A DNA stretch of 62,000 nt from Lingula anatina. Lineage: Eukaryota; Brachiopoda; Lingulata; Lingulida; Lingulidae. The position numbers and the translations under genes are program-made. The notes beneath the pieces are model-generated. The model did not search any database. It had not been told where the DNA came from and was given only the letters and a program-made list of their open reading frames with translations. Positions 58,021 to 62,000 of the stretch are shown here, in pieces (positions within the stretch are counted from its first letter, which is position 1; each line of letters starts with the position of its first letter). Location of the stretch: positions 1 through 62,000 of the forward strand of contig NW_019776032.1 in assembly GCF_001039355.2 (NCBI RefSeq). The letters are read 5' to 3'.

Positions 58021-60073
58021 GCCTGATTCGTGGTCTAAGACGAAGTGTACTCAAGAGAAAACTTTTTGACACAACAGAGGACGAACCGTTACTAGGAATG
58101 GACCCGACAACCCCATTGCTGTGGGATACGTTCTTGGAGGCATGCCTGGTTTACTGATGGTGCGAGATTTCTTCTTTGGCGTGTTAAGCAGACGGCCGGA
58201 TTATACTGTCAGCCAGGGCATTTACTAGGAGGTCGCGGGTGCTCTCATTTTTAACGCTGTACATTTGAAGCTAGAGGATGTCGGTTCTTTTGTTCTGGTA
58301 CGCAGTCTTAAAGTGCAAACTCGTGAAGGCACGTACCTCCAGCAAAGGTTAACAAGGGGCACATTTTTGCTGTCAAATTGGCACATCCACAAGGGAAAGG
58401 TCCGAAAAATGATTCTTCGTGTTTAAGACAACTAGTCATGAGCCCGCATAAAGGTAGTATGTGTATGTTCCAGAAAAGTCTTCTTTAAGGAATTGGTGAA
58501 TGTGTTTCCAGAGAAAAATAAACGTAGCTATCAGAATACAGTGTGCTTACTAAGGTCAATTCTTATGTGCAATTCTTCAAGGGTAAGAGTAAAGCACATT
58601 ACGAAAATACCCAAAATGGTGGTCTAATAAAAACCACACCCCCAACCATTATTAATACATTGATCAGATATTCGGACCAGTGACTCCTGATTCGGACCAG
58701 TAGATTCTAGGTAACTAAAATGGCGGTACGAATGGCCGGTATGCTGAAAAGTTCAAACTGATACATGTATATCTTATAAAACAGTTATTTTTTATTTAGA
58801 TGTCAAATAACGGTAGTCAAACACGACGTTTCTGTTGATCAGGACACGCCTGGCGGATATGTCAGAGCTTAAAACATCTCTGCAAGAAATAGTATCTTTC
58901 GGTTGGCCAACAAGGCAATCTCATATATAAATCAAATGCTCTTTAGTCATTAGTTATACTAATGATAAATAAAAATGTACTATTAGGTCTACAAAATATA
59001 CCATAAAGGATGATTCTGGAGAGGTGAGAGATAAGAAAAAGGTGCAAAGATAGTATAAACCTTCCTTAACACAGGGATTAATCATATGATTATTTTTTCA
59101 TACAAGTGCCTGTGGGTGTGGTTTTAAATTGAGAAAAACGTGTTTTTTAGCTATGGCTGCGCACGAAAATGGCTTAAATTTTCTGTACAGTGCGCACCAT
59201 CACGTTGGTCTTTAATCTTGACGTACTCTCACGTGGATATGTATTGGCGACCACGTCACGTCTCACCTTAAATGGACTACAAGCTTTAGTTTACTGTTTT
59301 ACCTTGGAGAGTTGAAAGGCGTAATTTGTCTGTGACCTCAACTGGCATCGAATGCCCTTTGAACCTAACCGTAAAAGGATTTACATATCCTTCAAATACT
59401 TATAATCCTGTGATCGGCATAGTAATGTAGTTATAGTAGGTTGAATATTGCTTGCGTTGAAGTAGCAACACCTTATGTTTGTTTCTTTTTTTTCAACCAT
59501 ACATAAATAAGATAGTAAATGGAATAGATCAGATGAAATTAAATAAAAAAGATAAGCAGAACAACAACAGAATTGCTTTCATATGTGGATTGTGCAATTG
59601 TCACTTTCCCCGATTAAAAAAATTAGGCGTTTGCGTACGTACCGGTATGACTTCGATATTTGGGCAGTCCATAATAACATTTTAGATGCGCAATGCAGAC
59701 ACCTATCGATCTATCCATATATCTATATTTAGCTGTTCTAATTTTGTCCATTATTAAGATCAGTCAATGGAAACCCTGTTTTTTCCATTTTCCTTGGCCT
59801 CCCTTGTCAAATGCAAGGACATTCCGCTTATGGCACAACTCATGATGCATCAGCACTATTGTGCTGAAGATGCCATTTAAAATGCACGCGTGTGTCACGG
59901 CTGAATGAAAAAGATGTCACCCTGTATCCAGTTTCGAAAGCTTAATCCTTTCATCGTTTTAAAGAAATGCCGGAGGTACCGTAGGGTTTTACTAAGTGTG
60001 TGTTGTGAAGGGGTGTATAAGGAAAATGATGGACCAGGGTAATAGGAATATGCATTAACCGCTGTTCTCTTTC

Positions 60074-60075
<2 letters not shown>

Positions 60076-60111
<36 letters not shown>

Positions 60112-60195
60112 GGGGGGGGATGGGAGCGTTCGGGGGGGGTGCAGTAGGAGACTAGGGGGGATATACTTCCGAAACAATAGGAGGGGGGGGGGGGG
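60076..60195. repeat. Poly-T followed by G-run cluster
   Basis: About 35 T are followed directly by nine G, and three further runs of six or more G occur within 85 bp. The run cluster could form a G-quadruplex on the plus strand. Confidence 0.9.
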
Positions 60196-60879
60196 TCACA
60201 TGGTTCACTGCCTCGCCTTGACTCCGCAATCGTAGAAGGAAGACTTTTTTAATCATGGAAACGTCTTCTTTATTTATTTTTATTTCTATTTTTGTATTTC
60301 TATTTTTTATTTATTTTTTTTATATATTGTAACTGACGGATGTACATTTCATGATAATAATGAATGAAGGCACATACAACAATCACATACTGGTGCATGT
60401 ATCATGAGCCTATTTGTTTGGAAGTCATGTCGCTATAGGCCATTAATAATTGTGTAACAGAGTTAATAGTGTTGTTAAATTTTTCAAATATTTACATTAT
60501 AATTATGGTTCAATTACACGTAGAACACTATAAGCAGACTAACAGGTTAATAAAACCATTGTGATTATTTGACAATATGTAAGAAATTCAGATAAAAAGT
60601 AATATTCATATATGAGGGAAAATGATACTTAAAATCCATATTCTATAGCAGCAACAAGATTCTCGTTTGTGGTGTCCCATCAAAAGATCAAATGTTGTTC
60701 TTTGGTTTAGTCCAAAATGTTTATTTGTTTGCACGCAAATTAATTATGTGTTCATACTACAAGAATATTCAAGAGCAAAGAAGTATCATCTACCTAACGT
60801 GCTGGGAGTAAAGGCTCCCGATACGCTGGTGCGAAATAACACGCATAGCGAATTTTCAGGCAAAATAGACATTTTTACC

Positions 60880-61310
60880 TCCACCAAGGAGGTTATGTTT
60901 TTACCCCTGTTTGTTTGTTTGTTTGTTTGTTTGTCATCAAAATAACTCAAAAAGTCATGGATGAATTTCGATGGGATTTTCAGGGTAGGTCAGAAATGGG
61001 TTAACTTAGAAGTGATTAGTTTTTGGTGGTGATCTGGATCAATAATCAATCAATAATCAATAATCTAAAATCAAAAAACTAAGTTATGGGCCGATTTTGA
61101 TGGAATTTTCAGGAACTGTCAGAAGTGGGCCAGGGAAAAGATGATAAGTTTTTGGTGGTGATCAGGATCAATAATCAATCAATAATCAATCAATAATAAA
61201 AAATCAAAAAACTAAATCATTATAGAATGAAAATTTAGGGATGAAACGGCATTGGGTGGAGACTTTGCTGCCTTGGCGGAGGTTTGTGCTTTCGGAGTGC
61301 TTTTCTAGTT
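60880..61310 (+). mobile_element. Dispersed repeat with (GTTT)n and an internal dimer
   Basis: The segment starts ACCTCCACCAAGGAGGTTATG, has a (GTTT)n tract (60908-60933), then two diverged 120-bp units (each with ACTAAGTTATGG-like text, GATTTTGATGGAATTTTCAG, TTTTTGGTGGTGATC.GGAT and CAATAATCAATCAATAATCA), and ends CCTTGGCGGAGGT...AGTGCTTTTCTAGTT. From memory this layout belongs to a non-coding repeat found across aquatic animals. It has no open frame. Confidence 0.7.
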
Positions 61311-62000
61311 TAAAGTAATGGATCACCACGCTACATGTATAAGATTCCAAGCTGGAAATCGTATACGCTGCAGAACATGGATTCTAAGATTTTATTTTCT
61401 GTCGATTTTAAATCCGTAATCAAGACGAATAATGAGCAAATGTGTACAGAAAACAGGTGCATGTGAAAAGGTGAAATTAAGTTCTATATGTTGTAGTTTT
61501 TGAACGTTATTACCTTTAAGTATAGTGTTACAAGCGATGAAGTTTAGCCTGTGTTTCGTCTACATGTACATAAAAAACACAGGCTTCGTGTGGGGGGCTA
61601 CACCTTTAGATATACCTGGTAGGCTACTTGCATATATTTAACCTTAGTTGATCAGAATAGTGGTGTTAGTAGGTTAATTGGGAGATCCAACTACGTATAT
61701 AGTCTGTTTAAGTATATAATTGGCATAAAGCCTACCATGATGTGGGAGACGCGTATTGGCTTCAATTTGATAAATTAGATGCTGCGACCCACCGTTTCAT
61801 TTTAGACAAACACCAATTAATTTTGAACTGTTACCTGTAGCATAAAAATGTAAGAAACAAACAAACAAAAAACACGCATTCACGCACGCACGCACACACA
61901 CACACACACACACACACAAAAACAATCCACATCTGTTCCAGTTTTGTACTCCTTCGAAATACCTGTGGAAGTCATCTCTGGAGAGAAGTTTAATCAAATA
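61311..62000. other. Right flank, no gene recognised
   Basis: It contains an 11-bp-arm hairpin (AGCCTGTGTTT near 61546 with its complement near 61577) and a (CA)n tract at 61887-61918. Confidence 0.5.
61887..61918. repeat. (CA)n microsatellite
   Basis: A CA tract with a CGCA-rich start. The Cys-Val frames on the minus strand are repeat translation. Confidence 0.95.

Larger units (their letters stand above)
56913..60879. other. Gene-free region
   Basis: No supported gene. It contains (CA)n at 57989-58018, a poly-T run (about 60076-60110) that passes into several G runs (60111-60195), and otherwise AT-rich sequence. Confidence 0.5.

Noticed and set aside
57954-58157. Frame ending DEPLLGMDPTTPLLWDTFLE
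   Set aside because: It starts in a CA microsatellite and has no upstream exon or recognised domain.
1-62000. tRNA, rRNA or other structured RNA genes
   Set aside because: No T-loop GGTTCGA pattern in cloverleaf context or rRNA-like block was found by eye on either strand; a covariance-model scan would be needed to exclude them.

Overview
The window is AT-rich, intron-bearing animal DNA. Genes are split by GT-AG introns, gene-free stretches are long and full of microsatellites, and transposon remains are frequent (L2-type LINE ends, Tc1 elements, foldback/MITE-like hairpins). The three gene families (RGK-type small GTPase, SLC10 transporter, SLC7 cationic amino acid transporter) and the repeat content suggest a heterozygous marine invertebrate. 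Mollusc, another lophotrochozoan or an invertebrate deuterostome are all possible; the sequence alone does not fix the species. There are two single-N gaps (12765 and 40979). At both, the sequence left of the gap is repeated to its right, as happens when two haplotypes fail to merge in an assembly.

Layout. (1) 3.0-19.3 kb, minus strand: two tandem paralogous RGK-like (Rad/Gem/Rem) genes. The complete one (five exons, 14653-19302, 287 aa) lies upstream. The partial one (exons 1 and 2, 3007-4783) runs off the left edge. Both carry Arg instead of the P-loop Lys, and the complete one also has altered G3, G4 and G5 boxes, so they look like pseudo-GTPases. (2) 19.3-34.6 kb: no confident gene; microsatellites, hairpins, a Tc1 transposase remnant and a locally triplicated repeat. 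(3) 34.6-38.4 kb, plus strand: a complete three-exon SLC10 (sodium/bile-acid-symporter family) gene of 529 aa with a large glycosylated N-terminal domain. (4) 39.9-45.2 kb, minus strand, tail-to-tail with SLC10: an SLC7 cationic amino acid transporter with a 1.6-kb intronless main exon and two short terminal exons. The terminal exons occur twice, on either side of the gap at 40979. (5) 45.9-47.3 kb: a Tc1-type transposon with intact inverted repeats, TA target duplication and a broken DD34E transposase. (6) 47.3-62 kb: no gene seen; LINE 3' ends, a C/G-rich foldback element, a dimeric (GTTT)n-containing repeat and microsatellites.

The two transporters are plasma-membrane carriers for different solutes and nothing in the sequence links them in one pathway. 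The RGK pair is clearly one tandem duplication. The most rewarding signals are the shared loss of the catalytic P-loop Lys in that pair, and the structural differences (foldback insertion, micro-inversion) between the two copies of the SLC7 3' end.
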